A stretch of DNA of 64,000 nt from UBA4742 sp963773335. GTDB lineage: Bacteria; Actinomycetota; Acidimicrobiia; Acidimicrobiales; Acidimicrobilacustridaceae. The stretch is from NCBI GenBank assembly GCA_963773335.1, contig CAVZAT010000007.1, positions 124,001 to 188,000 of the forward strand. Direction: 5' to 3'. A program made the position numbers and the translations under genes. How positions within the stretch are numbered: the stretch's first letter is position 1; every line of letters starts with the position of its first letter. The notes below the pieces were generated by a model. It made no database searches and was not told where the DNA came from. It saw only the letters and a program-made list of their open reading frames with translations. Below, piece by piece: positions 27,228 to 37,315 of this stretch.

Positions 27228-27782
27228 ATGGCAACCGTGACGCCCGAGACGTTCACCATGGTGATGTTCGACCACGATGCCATCGTCGAGGCGGCCGACG
27301 CGGTGGCCGGGGCGGTGGGGCTTCCCGACGACGAGGAACTGCGCATCGAGGTGGACGAGTCCAACCCGCTGGCCCGGACCCAGGTGCTGTCGGTCGATCC
27401 GCTCGTGCTGGCCGTCGACGGCGGCGCCTTCGAGGATCCGCGCCATCCCCGCCAGCTCGACACCGATTCGGTGGCCGTCGTCGTCGGGCGCCTGGTCCGC
27501 CAGGCCCTCGACCGTCGCGATCCCGCGTTCGGTGAGCCGCCACCCGATGACGCCCTCTCTGTTCCCCACCGGGTGGCCTGGGACGTCTACGCGCTGGGAC
27601 GCCTGGATCGGCTCGGCTACCCGGCCCAGCGCCAGCGCCGCCTCTACAACTTCCGCAACCGACACGGGTTCACCGACATCGGGGACGCTGCCTTCGAAGC
27701 ACTCTGGTGCGGCGACGCCCTCACCTGGGTGGACATCGAGCGCCTCTCCGACGACGCACGGTCCGTCTCCACGGCCAGCTGA
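27228..27782 (+). CDS. Uncharacterised acidic protein C of the ferritin-like module
   Basis: 184 residues, intact, ATG one base after the stop of gene B. The N-terminal half looks like an alpha/beta fold (FDHDAIVEAADAVAGAVG, EELRIEVDESNPLARTQV, PLVLAVDGGAFEDPRHP) and the C-terminal half is helical with VAWDVYALGRLDRLGY and YNFRNRHGFTDIGD. No recognised domain, signal or membrane segment. Tight coupling to two ferritin-like proteins suggests a partner or chaperone role, as inference. Confidence 0.6.
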   Translation: MATVTPETFTMVMFDHDAIVEAADAVAGAVGLPDDEELRIEVDESNPLARTQVLSVDPLVLAVDGGAFEDPRHPRQLDTDSVAVVVGRLVRQALDRRDPAFGEPPPDDALSVPHRVAWDVYALGRLDRLGYPAQRQRRLYNFRNRHGFTDIGDAAFEALWCGDALTWVDIERLSDDARSVSTAS

Positions 27783-27820
27783 CCATCACCCCCGAGTCGT
27801 TCGGCTCGGACGGATCCAGT

Positions 27821-28135
27821 TCAGGCCAGATCGTGGGCGCTGATGCCGAAGAGCAGGTCGATGCGTGGTGGTGCGCTGAGCAAGCCCGTGCAACTGCTGG
27901 CCATCTCGACCATCTCGGGGGAGTCGAAGTGCGCCTGCTGAGCCTCAGATGACTCCCACTTCTCGATGACCACGAACCGCCCAGCCACGGTGGCCGACGC
28001 GGCCAGGTCGATGTTGCGGCATCCCGGGTGACCTCGACTGATGACCACATATTTCGACAAAACCGGGAGGAGGCGGTCGGGATCGGACGCGTCGAACAAG
28101 AGGGTCACGATCGTGAGGTCCACCTCGTCGCCCAC
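27821..28135 (-). CDS. Antibiotic biosynthesis monooxygenase (ABM) domain protein
   Basis: 104 residues with a ferredoxin-like ABM fold: a first strand LTIVTLLFDASD, then SKYVVISRGHPGCRNIDLAA and FVVIEKWESSEAQQAHFDSP, the family's W-x-S/D-x-x-A-x-x-x-H core. Such proteins include cofactor-free quinone-forming monooxygenases and many heme or stress-related relatives. GTG 28135 follows GAGGAG. It is convergent with the ferritin-like module and divergent from the sigma factor at 28428. Substrate unknown. Confidence 0.75.
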   Translation of the reverse strand: MGDEVDLTIVTLLFDASDPDRLLPVLSKYVVISRGHPGCRNIDLAASATVAGRFVVIEKWESSEAQQAHFDSPEMVEMASSCTGLLSAPPRIDLLFGISAHDLA

Positions 28136-28427
28136 GCTTCACGCTCCTCGAACTTTGCCTGCGAATACCACGGAGAATGCTGGAAGGCCGATCAAGGTGA
28201 CCGATAGTGAGAACATGACGGTACGGTCGCCCCGCTCGACGGCAAGGTTTGCCGTGTCAGTTGGAGCATACGGGTTTGGGCCACTTGACCGCCTCGGTAT
28301 CCTGAATTCCAAGTCGGGCCTCATCGCCGGGCCGTCCGCCTTGCCCTGGCGCGAATCGGGCGAGCCTTTCCGGCGTTCCCCCTATCCTTTCCAGGCCCGC
28401 TGGCCTTCCAGTTGAGCGAAGAGGTGC

Positions 28428-29366
28428 ATGTTGCCCAAGGAGCGCGTTGAACGCGACGAGGAAGATCTCGTCCGGCTCTACCTCACCGACATCGGGCAGT
28501 ACCCGCTGCTGACAAAGGACGACGAGGTCCGCCTGGCCCAGGCCATCGAGGGCGGTGCCGCCGCCCGGGCCGAGCTCGAGGTGGGTGGCCCCATCACGCC
28601 GGCCCGCAAGCGCGAGCTGCGACGCGAGTTGAGGGCAGGCGAGGACGCCGAGCGCACCTTCGTGCAGTCGAACCTGCGCCTGGTGGTCTCCATCGCCAAG
28701 AAGTACCAGGCTTCAGGCCTGCCCCTGCTCGACCTGATCCAGGAAGGCAACCTGGGCCTGATGCACGCCGTCGAGAAGTTCGACTGGCGCAAGGGCTTCA
28801 AGTTCTCCACCTACGCCACCTGGTGGATCCGCCAGGCCATCACCCGAGGCATCGCCAACACGGGCCGCACCATCCGTCTACCGGTCCACGCCGGCGACAC
28901 CCTGGCGCGCCTCCAGAAGGCACGTGCCCGTCTCGAGCTCAAGCTGGGTCGCCCGGCCACGTTGTCCGAGCTCTCCGCCGAAGTGGAGATGCCGGAGGAC
29001 AAGGTCACCGAGGCGCTGCGGTTCGCGGCCGAGCCGCTGTCGCTGAGCGAGCCGCTGCGTGAAGACGGAGATGCGGAGCTGGGTGACGTGGTCGAGGACC
29101 GTTCGGCCGAATCCCCCTTCGAGGTGGCAGCCACCGCGCTGCTGCCCGAGGAGATCGCCCGGCTCCTGGGTCCCCTCGACGAGCGCGAGCGCGAGATCCT
29201 CAAGCTGCGCTTCGGGCTCGATCGCGGTGAGCCCCGCACGCTCGAGGAGGTCGGCGAGCACTTCAATCTGACCCGCGAGCGCATTCGCCAGATCGAGGCG
29301 CGGGCCATGTCGAAGCTCCGCCATCCGTCCAGCGACACGGGCGCCCGCGACCTGCTGGCGGTGTAA
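28428..29366 (+). CDS. RNA polymerase sigma factor, RpoD-like group 2
   Basis: 312 residues. Region 1.2 (DLVRLYLTDIGQYPLLTKDD), 2.1-2.4 (NLRLVVSIAKKY, LLDLIQEGNLGLMHAVEKFD, FSTYATWWIRQAITRGIAN, TGRTIRLPVH), region 3 and 4.2 (LTRERIRQIEARAMSKLRHP) are complete. Without an N-terminal region 1.1 and at only 312 residues it fits a group 2 factor such as actinobacterial HrdA/SigB and not the housekeeping sigma. Start ATG 28428 gives MLPKERVERDEE. A TATCCT -10 lies at 28383 with a leader of about 40 bases. No anti-sigma gene is adjacent. Confidence 0.9.
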   Translation: MLPKERVERDEEDLVRLYLTDIGQYPLLTKDDEVRLAQAIEGGAAARAELEVGGPITPARKRELRRELRAGEDAERTFVQSNLRLVVSIAKKYQASGLPLLDLIQEGNLGLMHAVEKFDWRKGFKFSTYATWWIRQAITRGIANTGRTIRLPVHAGDTLARLQKARARLELKLGRPATLSELSAEVEMPEDKVTEALRFAAEPLSLSEPLREDGDAELGDVVEDRSAESPFEVAATALLPEEIARLLGPLDEREREILKLRFGLDRGEPRTLEEVGEHFNLTRERIRQIEARAMSKLRHPSSDTGARDLLAV

Positions 29367-29452
29367 CCCTCCCGGTCTTCTCCACGTCGGTGCTACCGGG
29401 CCGACCGAAACTCGGCCGATAAGCTCCAGCATTCGCGGAGAGGGAGGTTCCG

Positions 29453-30391
29453 GTGAGCGACGCGTCGCAGGGCCCTGGTTGGTGGCTGGCGTCGGACGGC
29501 AAGTGGTACCCGCCGGAGAAGGCCGCACCCACGCCGGCATCGGCGCCGCCTCCACCGACGGCCCCGGCCCCCAAAGCCGCGCCGCCGCCCCGGCCTGCGT
29601 CGGCTCCGCCGCCGGCCGCCGCTGCGCCACGGTCGGCCCCGCCTCCCCAGCCCGCGGCTCAAGCGTCACCACCACCGATCTCCCAGGCCGCCGTCGCGGC
29701 CTCGGCGGCGGCCAGTGCGCCCCCGCCGACCCCGGCGCCCCCGCCGACCACTGCGGCGTCCCCCACCGGCGCGTCGGCTTCAGTACCGGCCCCGCCACCC
29801 TCTACACCGCCCCCAGGCGGCCCAGGCGGCCCGGGTGGGGCGGTGCCGACGGCCGCGCCCAAGCAATCGAGCAACGGGTGCATGAAGGCATTCCTGATCG
29901 TGTTCTGCATCCTGGTGGTGCTCGGGTTCGGCCTGCTCGCGCTGTTCGTGTTCGTGATCGACGCCGGTGTCCACGTGGCCAGCCACTACGCCACCCAGCT
30001 CGAGAACCAGTCCAAGGCCGAGGCCAAGGTGGAGAAGGAGACCGGCATCAGCACCAATCCGATCGGTTTCGACGCGGCCCATCCGCCCCAGCTCGACGTG
30101 AACGAGCCGCCGCTGAAGTGCTCGGTCGACTCGTCCGGCCTGGCCGTGGCCACGGGGAAGGTGCACAACCACACAGCTCACGCCAGCTCGTATCTGATCA
30201 CCGTGGACTTCTCCGCCGGCGGCCAGGACGTCGGCACCGGGCTGGCGCAGGTGTACCACGTCGGTTCGGGAGACACCGTGACCTACCGGGCCGCCGGCAG
30301 CTCGACCACGGCCAAGTCGGTCAGCTGCAAGGTGAGCACCGTGCTGCGTTCGGACAACCCCGCCATCTTGCCCACCACCACCACGGGCTGA
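29453..30391 (+). CDS. Single-pass membrane protein with Pro/Ala-rich N-terminus
   Basis: 312 residues. The N-terminus has GWWLASDGKWYPP, a short WW/DUF2510-like motif common in Acidimicrobiia and relatives. About 120 residues of low-complexity Pro/Ala/Ser follow, then one membrane helix (AFLIVFCILVVLGFGLLALF, near 145-165), then an extracytoplasmic domain of about 140 residues with two Cys (LKCSVDSSG, VSCKVSTVL) that may form a disulfide, similar to FxLD/DUF4352-type beta domains (KVHNHTAHASSYLITVDFS). GTG 29453 is set by GAGGGAGG upstream. Function unknown; not obviously linked to its neighbours. Confidence 0.7.
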   Translation: MSDASQGPGWWLASDGKWYPPEKAAPTPASAPPPPTAPAPKAAPPPRPASAPPPAAAAPRSAPPPQPAAQASPPPISQAAVAASAAASAPPPTPAPPPTTAASPTGASASVPAPPPSTPPPGGPGGPGGAVPTAAPKQSSNGCMKAFLIVFCILVVLGFGLLALFVFVIDAGVHVASHYATQLENQSKAEAKVEKETGISTNPIGFDAAHPPQLDVNEPPLKCSVDSSGLAVATGKVHNHTAHASSYLITVDFSAGGQDVGTGLAQVYHVGSGDTVTYRAAGSSTTAKSVSCKVSTVLRSDNPAILPTTTTG

Positions 30392-30595
30392 TCGCCCGGC
30401 GTCGGTTCTGACCGCCCACGGCGCGGCATACCCCGTCGCCTGGCGGCGACGCACCACGCGAGACCGTGGCAGCAGGTCCGGCTGGGGACGGACCTGCTGC
30501 CCTCGGTCACGGGAGCGCACCGGCGGGGATCCTCAGCAAGGAGGCTTCCCGTGGCGAGCCGGATGCCCTCCCGAACGAACCGTCTCACATCGTTG

Positions 30596-30644
30596 GTGAG
30601 AGAACGATGAGAGTCCGAGGGCTGTTCTCTCATCCGACTCTCAT
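30596..30644 (+). promoter_or_regulatory. Phased repeat operator upstream of the response regulator
   Basis: GTGAGAG (30596) and ATGAGAG (30607) are 11 bases apart; then the inverse CTCTCAT occurs at 30627 and 30638, again 11 apart. The two direct-repeat pairs form an inverted arrangement. OmpR/PhoB regulators bind 11-bp-spaced direct repeats, and the site lies just upstream of the -10 at 30656, so autoregulation is likely. The same GTGAGAG recurs at the start codon (30668). Confidence 0.5.
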
Positions 30645-30655
30645 GAGAACGCGAG

Positions 30656-30661
30656 TACGGT
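30656..30661 (+). promoter_or_regulatory. -10 element of the response regulator gene
   Basis: TACGGT followed by 6 bases and GTG 30668. Leaderless signature. Confidence 0.5.
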
Positions 30662-30667
30662 CGGGCC

Positions 30668-31363
30668 GTGAGAGTGCTCGTGGTCGAGGACGAGGTCAAG
30701 ATGGCAGCCCTGGTCCGTCGCGGCCTCGAACGGGAGGGCTACGCGGTCGACGTCGCGACAGACGGCCCTGAGGCGCTGTGGTCGTCGCGTGAACGTGACT
30801 ACGACGCCATCGTGCTCGATGCCATGATCCCCGAGCCCGACGGCTTCGCCGTGTGCCGCACCCTGCGCGAGGAGGGCCGATGGGCGCCCGTGCTGATCCT
30901 CACGGCCCGCGACTCGATCGAGGACCGGGTACGCGGCCTCGACGCCGGCGCCGACGACTATCTGACCAAGCCTTTCGCCTTCGAGGAGTTGTTCGCCCGC
31001 TTGCGGGCGCTGACCCGCCGTGGCCCGGTGGAACGCCCGATCGTGCTGGTGGTCGGCAGCCTCATGTTGGACCCGGTGACCCGGACCGTTCGGCGCGGGG
31101 ACCAGCGTGTCGACCTGTCGGCCAAGGAGTTCGCGCTGCTCGAGTTCCTGATGCGTCATCCCGACGAGGTGCTGACTCGCACGCGGATCATCGAGCACGT
31201 GTGGGACTTCGCCTACGAGGGCGGCTCGAACGTGGTGGACGTCTACGTGCGCTACCTGCGGGAGAAGGTCGACCGGCCCTTCGATCGGGCCGACATCGAG
31301 ACGGTGCGGGGCGTGGGCTACCGCCTTCGGGGCGACGTCGATCTCGACGCCGTGGGGGTCTGA
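30668..31363 (+). CDS. OmpR-family response regulator
   Basis: 231 residues. A complete receiver: acidic pair VEDE (residues 7-9), phosphoacceptor Asp in IVLDAMIPEPDG (near 51), Thr in LILTARDS and Lys in YLTKPFAFEEL. The winged helix follows (VDLSAKEFALLEFLMRHPDE, RIIEHVWDFAYEGGSNVVDV, ETVRGVGYRLRG). It is of the MprA/TcrA-like actinobacterial class. GTG 30668 fits the leaderless promoter. The histidine kinase follows 37 bases later under its own -10. Signal and targets unknown; the phased repeats upstream are candidate sites. Confidence 0.92.
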   Translation: MRVLVVEDEVKMAALVRRGLEREGYAVDVATDGPEALWSSRERDYDAIVLDAMIPEPDGFAVCRTLREEGRWAPVLILTARDSIEDRVRGLDAGADDYLTKPFAFEELFARLRALTRRGPVERPIVLVVGSLMLDPVTRTVRRGDQRVDLSAKEFALLEFLMRHPDEVLTRTRIIEHVWDFAYEGGSNVVDVYVRYLREKVDRPFDRADIETVRGVGYRLRGDVDLDAVGV

Positions 31364-31387
31364 AGGGCTCTGGTCGGGCGTTCTCCC

Positions 31388-31393
31388 TAGGCT
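31388..31393 (+). promoter_or_regulatory. -10 element of the histidine kinase gene
   Basis: TAGGCT, 6 bases, GTG 31400. Leaderless signature; the kinase can be expressed separately from its regulator. Confidence 0.45.
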
Positions 31394-31399
31394 TGGACC

Positions 31400-32787
31400 G
31401 TGCGCCTCCTGCCCACTTCCCTGCGCAGCCGTCTGGCGGTGCTGTTCGCGCTGGGATCGGCAGCTGTGCTCATCGTCTTCACGTTCGCCCTCTATCACGT
31501 GCTCGATAGCCAGCTGCTGTCGGCAGTCGACAACGGGCTGCACAGCCGAGCCGGTGACCTGGCCCTGGCCAGCCAGCATGGGCAGCTTCCCGATCGCGAT
31601 CCCTTCGCGCAGCTCCTGACCCTCAACGGTCGTGTCGAGGATCAATCGCCGGGAACCCGAGAGCCGCGCCGTTCCTGTCCTGACCCCCGCCCAGATCGCC
31701 ACCGTCAGCACCAGCCGCTACTTCCTGGCGGACGTGCGGGAGTTGGGCGGGGACAGCCAGGTGCTCGCCACTCCGGTGCGGGTGGGCAACACGCCCATGG
31801 TGCTCGTGGTGGGATCACCCATCGGCGACTACTACCGGGCCCGTGAGCGGCTGGAGCTGGTGCTGGTCGTGGCCGGTCCGCTCCTGATCGGCCTGCTGGC
31901 CGGGTCGGGCTGGTTGCTGGCCGGCGCCGCGCTCGGACCGGTCCGGCGTCTGACGGGCGAGGCCGACGAGATCTCGGTCAACCAGCTCGGACGTCGCCTG
32001 CCCGTGCCCGAGAGCAACGACGAGATCGAGCACCTGGCCCGCACCATCAACGCCATGCTCGATCGCATCGAGCGGGCGGTGGCCAACGAGCGGATGTTCA
32101 TCGACGACGCCAGCCACGAGTTGCGCACCCCTATCTCCATCCTGCGCGGCGAGCTGGAGTTGGCGCTGGCCCGGCCCGAGGACGTGGACGAGGTCACTGT
32201 CTCGCTGCGTAGCGCACTGGACGAGACTGTCCGCCTGGGCCGACTGGCCGAGGACCTCCTGGCCCTGGCCCGGGTGCGCTCGGGTGAGCTACGGCTCCGC
32301 CTGGAGCCGGTCGACCTGCGAGGCGAGACCGAGCGGGTAGCCCGGTCCGTGGAGGGCACGGGTGCCGCCATCGAGGTGTCCGGCTCGGGGCGGGCCTGGG
32401 CCGACCCCGACCGGGTCGACCAGGTCCTGGTCAACCTGCTGGTCAACGCTCGGCGCCACGCCAGGTCGCGGGTCGAGGTGCTCGTGCGCCTCGAGGGGGA
32501 CACGTGCGTGCTGAGCGTGACCGACGACGGACCCGGGTTCCCCGACTCGATGCTGCCGATCACCTTCGAGCGCTTCGTCCGCGCCGACCCGGCTCGGGGT
32601 CGCGACACCGGCGGCACGGGGTTGGGTCTGGCTATCGTGGCCGCCCTGGTCGCGCGCGCAGAGCGGCCGGATCGAGGCCGGCAACGACACCGCGACGGGC
32701 GGGGCGCAGGTGCGGATCTTCCTCCCCGCCGCGCCGTCGGAGTCGCGCCGGGAGCGCAGTGGGCGCGACCGGGTAGCTCGCGCCTAA
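31400..32787 (+). CDS. Sensor histidine kinase (two frameshifts)
   Basis: About 461 residues. TM1 near residues 12-33 (LAVLFALGSAAVLIVFTFAL), an extracytoplasmic loop of about 110 residues, TM2 (LLIGLLAGSGWLLAGAAL), HAMP (GPVRRLTGEADEIS), HisKA with the phospho-His in DDASHELRTPISIL, and HATPase_c with the N box VNLLVNARRHA, G1 VTDDGPGF and G2 GGTGLGLAIV. Frames switch near 31660 and, in a GCGCGC run, near 32655; the last part is AGNDTATGGAQVRIF to TAA 32787. It pairs with the upstream OmpR-type regulator. Input ligand not predictable. Confidence 0.88.
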
Positions 32788-32790
32788 GCT
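32785..32790 (+). promoter_or_regulatory. -10 element of the 24-residue ORF
   Basis: TAAGCT overlaps the kinase TAA stop and is 6 bases from ATG 32797. Same leaderless layout as larger genes, which supports expression of the tiny ORF. Confidence 0.4.
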
Positions 32791-32796
32791 GGCCCC

Positions 32797-32871
32797 ATGA
32801 AGAAGCTCCTGGTCCTCGTCGTCGTCGTTGCCCTGGCCGCCTTCGCGGTGAAGAAGCTGCAGGACGCCTGA
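32797..32871 (+). CDS. Tiny membrane peptide, 24 aa
   Basis: Encodes MKKLLVLVVVVALAAF then AVKKLQDA: one hydrophobic helix flanked by Lys pairs. Its -10 TAAGCT lies 6 bases upstream. It resembles the start of small actinobacterial DLW-39-type proteins, but the acidic tail of that family is missing, perhaps from an indel. Position after a two-component system suggests a small regulator of the kinase, as speculation. It overlaps the convergent HAD gene's uncertain 3' end. Confidence 0.45.
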   Translation: MKKLLVLVVVVALAAFAVKKLQDA

Positions 32872-33755
32872 GACTCGAACCGGCCACGACTCCTGCGGAG
32901 TGGACAACGGCACGCCAGACGCGAGCCGTCGCCTTTGGCTCGACCGCTTTGGGTGCTCCCACCCCACGACGCCGCCACAACCACCACGTGCCGATGGCTG
33001 CCGCGCCGAGGCCGGCGGCCATCAGGCCCATCGCCGTCTGAGGGCGTGCCGGCATGCTGCACGCGCTCGCGTAGGGGCACGCCGTGGTGGAACTGGAGCA
33101 CCTCCCAGCCGCGCAGATGCGCCACTCGCGCCAGATCCCGGTCGGGGTTGACGGCCACGGGATGGCCCACCACCTCGAGCATGGGCAGGTCCGTGGCGGA
33201 GTCCGAGTAGGCGTAGGAGCCGGCAAGGTCGATCCCTCGCTCCGCCGCGGCCTGCTCGATGGCCAGGGCCTTGAACGGTCCGTAGCTGTAGAACTCGACC
33301 TCGCCGGTGTAGCGCCCGGCCTCGTCCAGGCTGGCCCGGCTGGCGATGGCCTCGTCGACGCCCAGGTAGACAGCCAGGGGAGCCACGATCTCCTCCGGTG
33401 AGGCCGAGATCAGGTACACGCGGCGCCCGGCGGCCTGGTGCTGGCGGATGAGATCGAGGGCCTCGTCGTAGACGATGGGGTCGATGACCTCGGTGAGCGT
33501 CTCCCGCACGACTGCGCTGACCCGGGCCTGGTCCCATCCCCGGGTCACGCGCAGCGCCGACTCGCGGAACTTGCGCATACGCTCCTCGTCGGCGCCGCGG
33601 TGTTGGAACACCAACTGGCTCCACAAGGCGCGGGCCACCAGCCACCGGGACACCATGCCGGCCTCGTAGAGCGGCCGGCCGAAGGCCACCATGGAGGCTT
33701 TGGCGATCACGGTCTTGTCGAGATCGAAGAAGGCCGCCTCCATCAGGTCGAGCAT
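32872..33755 (-). CDS. HAD-IB family phosphatase with C-terminal membrane helix (one frameshift)
   Basis: HAD-superfamily subfamily IB hydrolase, SerB/CicA-like, about 290 residues. The nucleophile motif FFDLDKTVIAK starts the protein; motif II is VYLISASPEEIV near 115; the late acidic motif is AYSDSATDLPMLEVVG near 195. After a slip near 33050 the other frame supplies MGLMAAGLGAAAIGTWWLWR, a membrane helix plus basic tail; the exact stop is unclear and could lie within about 30 residues of 32872. ATG 33755 or 33743. In mycobacteria a similar HAD-IB gene (Rv3661) also borders the Ssd/Tad locus, so this is conserved synteny. Substrate unknown, perhaps a phospholipid or phosphoserine. Confidence 0.82.
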
Positions 33756-33878
33756 ACGGTCGCCGTCCGAGTCGACGTGCCCACCCGAGGGGCGTGACCA
33801 GAATCACCCCTTGAGCCCGAGGCCACGTGGCGCTACCGTCGGGCCACCTTTCCCGAGGTCGTTGCCCGATCTGGGAGA

Positions 33879-34549
33879 GTGCTCGTGTTCGCGTCGTGCT
33901 GGTCGGCCAAGGGCGGTTCGGGAACGACCGTCGTGGCGGCATCGCTGGCCCTGCTGTTGGCTCGGACGAACGAAGCCGGCGCGCTGCTGGTCGACTTGGC
34001 CGGCGACCTGCCCGCCGTGTTGGGCCTGGCCGAGCCGTCAGGGGTGGGTCTGGCCGAGTGGCTCGCGGCCGGATCCGCGGTTCCCGCCGACGGCCTCGGC
34101 CGCCTCGAGGTGGCGGTCGATGACGGGCTCGACCTCTTGGTCCGCGGGCGCGGTCCGCTCGAACCGATCGAGCGGGTGGAGGTCCTGGCCGAGATCCTGG
34201 CCGCGGAGGAGCGATCGGTGGTCATCGACTGCGGGGTGCCCTGCTGGACGGCGTCGGGCATGGGTGATGCCGCCGCCGTGCTGGCCGGTGCGGGGGTCGA
34301 GAGCTTGTTGGTGACCCGCGGGTGCTACCTGTCGCTGCGACGGCTGCTGGCGGCCCCGCTGCGGCCCTCGGGCGTGGTGCTGGTGAGCGAGCCGGGTCGG
34401 GCGCTCGGGCGCCGCGACGTCGAGGACGTGGTGGGCGCACCGGTCGTGGCCGAGGTGGCTGTCGAGGCGGGAGTTGCCCGGGCGGTGGATGCGGGTCTGC
34501 TGTCGGCTCGCCTGCCCCGAGGTCTGGAACGGGCCCTGGGTCGGGCCCG

Positions 34550-34553
<4 letters not shown>
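33879..34553 (+). CDS. CpaE/Ssd-like P-loop ATPase of the Tad locus
   Basis: 224 residues, MinD/ParA fold. A deviant Walker A SAKGGSGTTVVAASLALLLA is near residues 9-16 (the last Lys of GKS is replaced by Thr), switch-like DLAGDLPAVLGLAE follows, and VVIDCGVPCW is the Walker B strand. This matches the Ssd (septum-site determining) or TadZ/CpaE proteins that head actinobacterial tad operons and position the pilus machinery. GTG 33879; GTG 33885 is also possible. Its stop overlaps the cpaF ATG (ATGA). The altered Walker A suggests weak or no ATPase activity. Confidence 0.75.
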
Positions 34554-35710
<1,157 letters not shown>

Positions 35711-35714
<4 letters not shown>

Positions 35715-36382
35715 GCGCCGGTTCGGTGCGCCGCCGAGCCAGGGCGCTCGGCTCGGTCCGCCTGGACGAGAGTTCGGTCGGCCGACCATTCTGCTTCCCC
35801 TGGATGGCGCACGGTCGTCGGCTCGCTGGCTGGCGCCGACCGGGTCGCGACGAGTCCGATCACGCCTGCCTGTTGGAGGCGGTAGCCCGCTCGTTGCGCA
35901 GCGGTCAGTCCCTGGTCGGGGCGATCCGGGAAGGGGCCGAGGCCGAGGCCGAGGCAGGGCCGGGCGTGGCCCTGGCCCGCTCGGTGCGCCTGGCTGATTC
36001 AGGCGTCGGGGTGGTGGCGGTGGTGGACGACTGGGTGGGAGCCCGGCCGAGCGGGCCCCGGCTCCTGGCTGGTACCGCCCTGGCCATGGGGGCCGAGATG
36101 GGCGGGGCCCAGGCCCGGTGCCTCGATGCGGCGGCCGCCAGCCTGCGGGAGCGGGCCAGCCTCGAGCGCGAGGTCCGGGCGCTGACCTCTCAGGCCCGGG
36201 CCTCGGCCGGGGTCATGGTGTCGGCCCCGCTGGGCTTCGCCGTCTTCTCCTGCGCGACGAACCCGCGCGTGGCCCAGGTCTTGACCGCCACGCCCCTCGG
36301 GTGGGCTTGCATGATGGGCGGCCTGGTGCTCGACGCCACCGGTGCCGGCTGGATGCTGCGCCTCGCCAGGCGGGTCCGGTGA
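35711..36382 (+). CDS. tadB: TadB-like pilus assembly membrane protein
   Basis: 223 residues. It keeps the T2SSF core (HACLLEAVARSLRSGQSLVG, EMGGAQARCLDAAAASLRER) and a C-terminal membrane part (APLGFAVFSCAT, GWACMMGGLVLDATGAGWML). It is shorter than Proteobacterial TadB, lacking the N-terminal pair of helices, as in actinobacterial versions. GTG 35711 overlaps the tadA stop. It should form the platform complex with TadC. Confidence 0.8.
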
Positions 36383-37254
36383 ACGCGCCGGGCCATCTGG
36401 TGGCCCGGGTGCTGGTCGCCGCCGGTGCCGTCTGGGTCTGGGCCCCCTGGCGGGCGATGCCCCCGGCGCGGTCCCTTGCTCCGGGCACGGTTCGTGCACC
36501 GCAGCGCCTGGCCTACGATCCGCGCCACGCCATCCGGGTCGGTGGGTCGCTCTGGAGCAGGTGGACCTGCTGGTCGGGCGGCGCCCTGCTGTCTCTGGGG
36601 CCGATGGGCTGGCGACGACGGGTCTCCCCGGTGCCCTGCCACGCCGGGCCCGAGGTGTCCTTGCACCCGGTGACAGCCCGGCGCCTGGGTGCCGCGGTGA
36701 CGGGGGGCCTCCTGGCTGGGGTGATCTCGCCGATGCTGGGGTTGGCGGTAGCTGGGTTGATGTGGGCCAGACCGGTCTGGCAGGCGCGGGCTCGTCGTCG
36801 GGCTGATGAACGCGACCTGGTCGAGGCTGTGCCCGACCTGGTCGAGCTGTTCCGGCTTGCTATTGGCTCGGGGCTCAGCGTGCACCAGGCGGTGCGGGCT
36901 CTGGCCACCCGACTGCAGGGTCCCGGGGCCGAAGCCCTGGCCGAGGTGGTGGCCCGCGAGGATCGAGGTGAGCGCCTGGCTGACGGGCTCGAGGGGATGA
37001 GCCGGCGAGGTGAGCCGCTGCGACCACTCGCAGTCGCGCTGACCGCGGCCGAGCGGTATGGCGCTCCCCTCGGTCCTGCCCTCGACCGGGCCGCCTCAGA
37101 TGCCCGGGAGGTGCGGCGGCGTCAGGCCGAAGAGGCGTCCCGGCGGCTGCCGGTGGTCCTGCTGTTCCCGCTGGTCCTCTGCATCCTGCCGGCGGCCGCC
37201 CTGTTGACGGTGGTCCCGCTGCTGGCCGCCTCCTGGCCACACGTCACAGGCTGA
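36379..37254 (+). CDS. tadC: TadC-like pilus assembly membrane protein
   Basis: 291 residues. GTG 36379 overlaps the tadB stop. N-terminal hydrophobic segments (LVARVLVAAGAVWVWAPW, and AAVTGGLLAGVISPMLGLAV) precede a T2SSF domain (VPDLVELFRLAIGSGLSVHQ, then ERYGAPLGPALDRAASDARE) and the closing membrane hairpin RLPVVLLFPLVLCILPAAAL. Second inner-membrane platform protein of the Tad machine. Confidence 0.85.
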   Translation: MNAPGHLVARVLVAAGAVWVWAPWRAMPPARSLAPGTVRAPQRLAYDPRHAIRVGGSLWSRWTCWSGGALLSLGPMGWRRRVSPVPCHAGPEVSLHPVTARRLGAAVTGGLLAGVISPMLGLAVAGLMWARPVWQARARRRADERDLVEAVPDLVELFRLAIGSGLSVHQAVRALATRLQGPGAEALAEVVAREDRGERLADGLEGMSRRGEPLRPLAVALTAAERYGAPLGPALDRAASDAREVRRRQAEEASRRLPVVLLFPLVLCILPAAALLTVVPLLAASWPHVTG

Positions 37255-37315
37255 TCCGGTCACATCATATCGACGGATCTACCGTCCTAATTGATCGATT
37301 GTGGAGGTAGCCAAA

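Noticed and set aside
32868..32900. Possible tRNA T-arm on the minus strand (GGTTCGAGTC)
   Set aside because: No T-stem pairing, acceptor or anticodon arm could be built around it.
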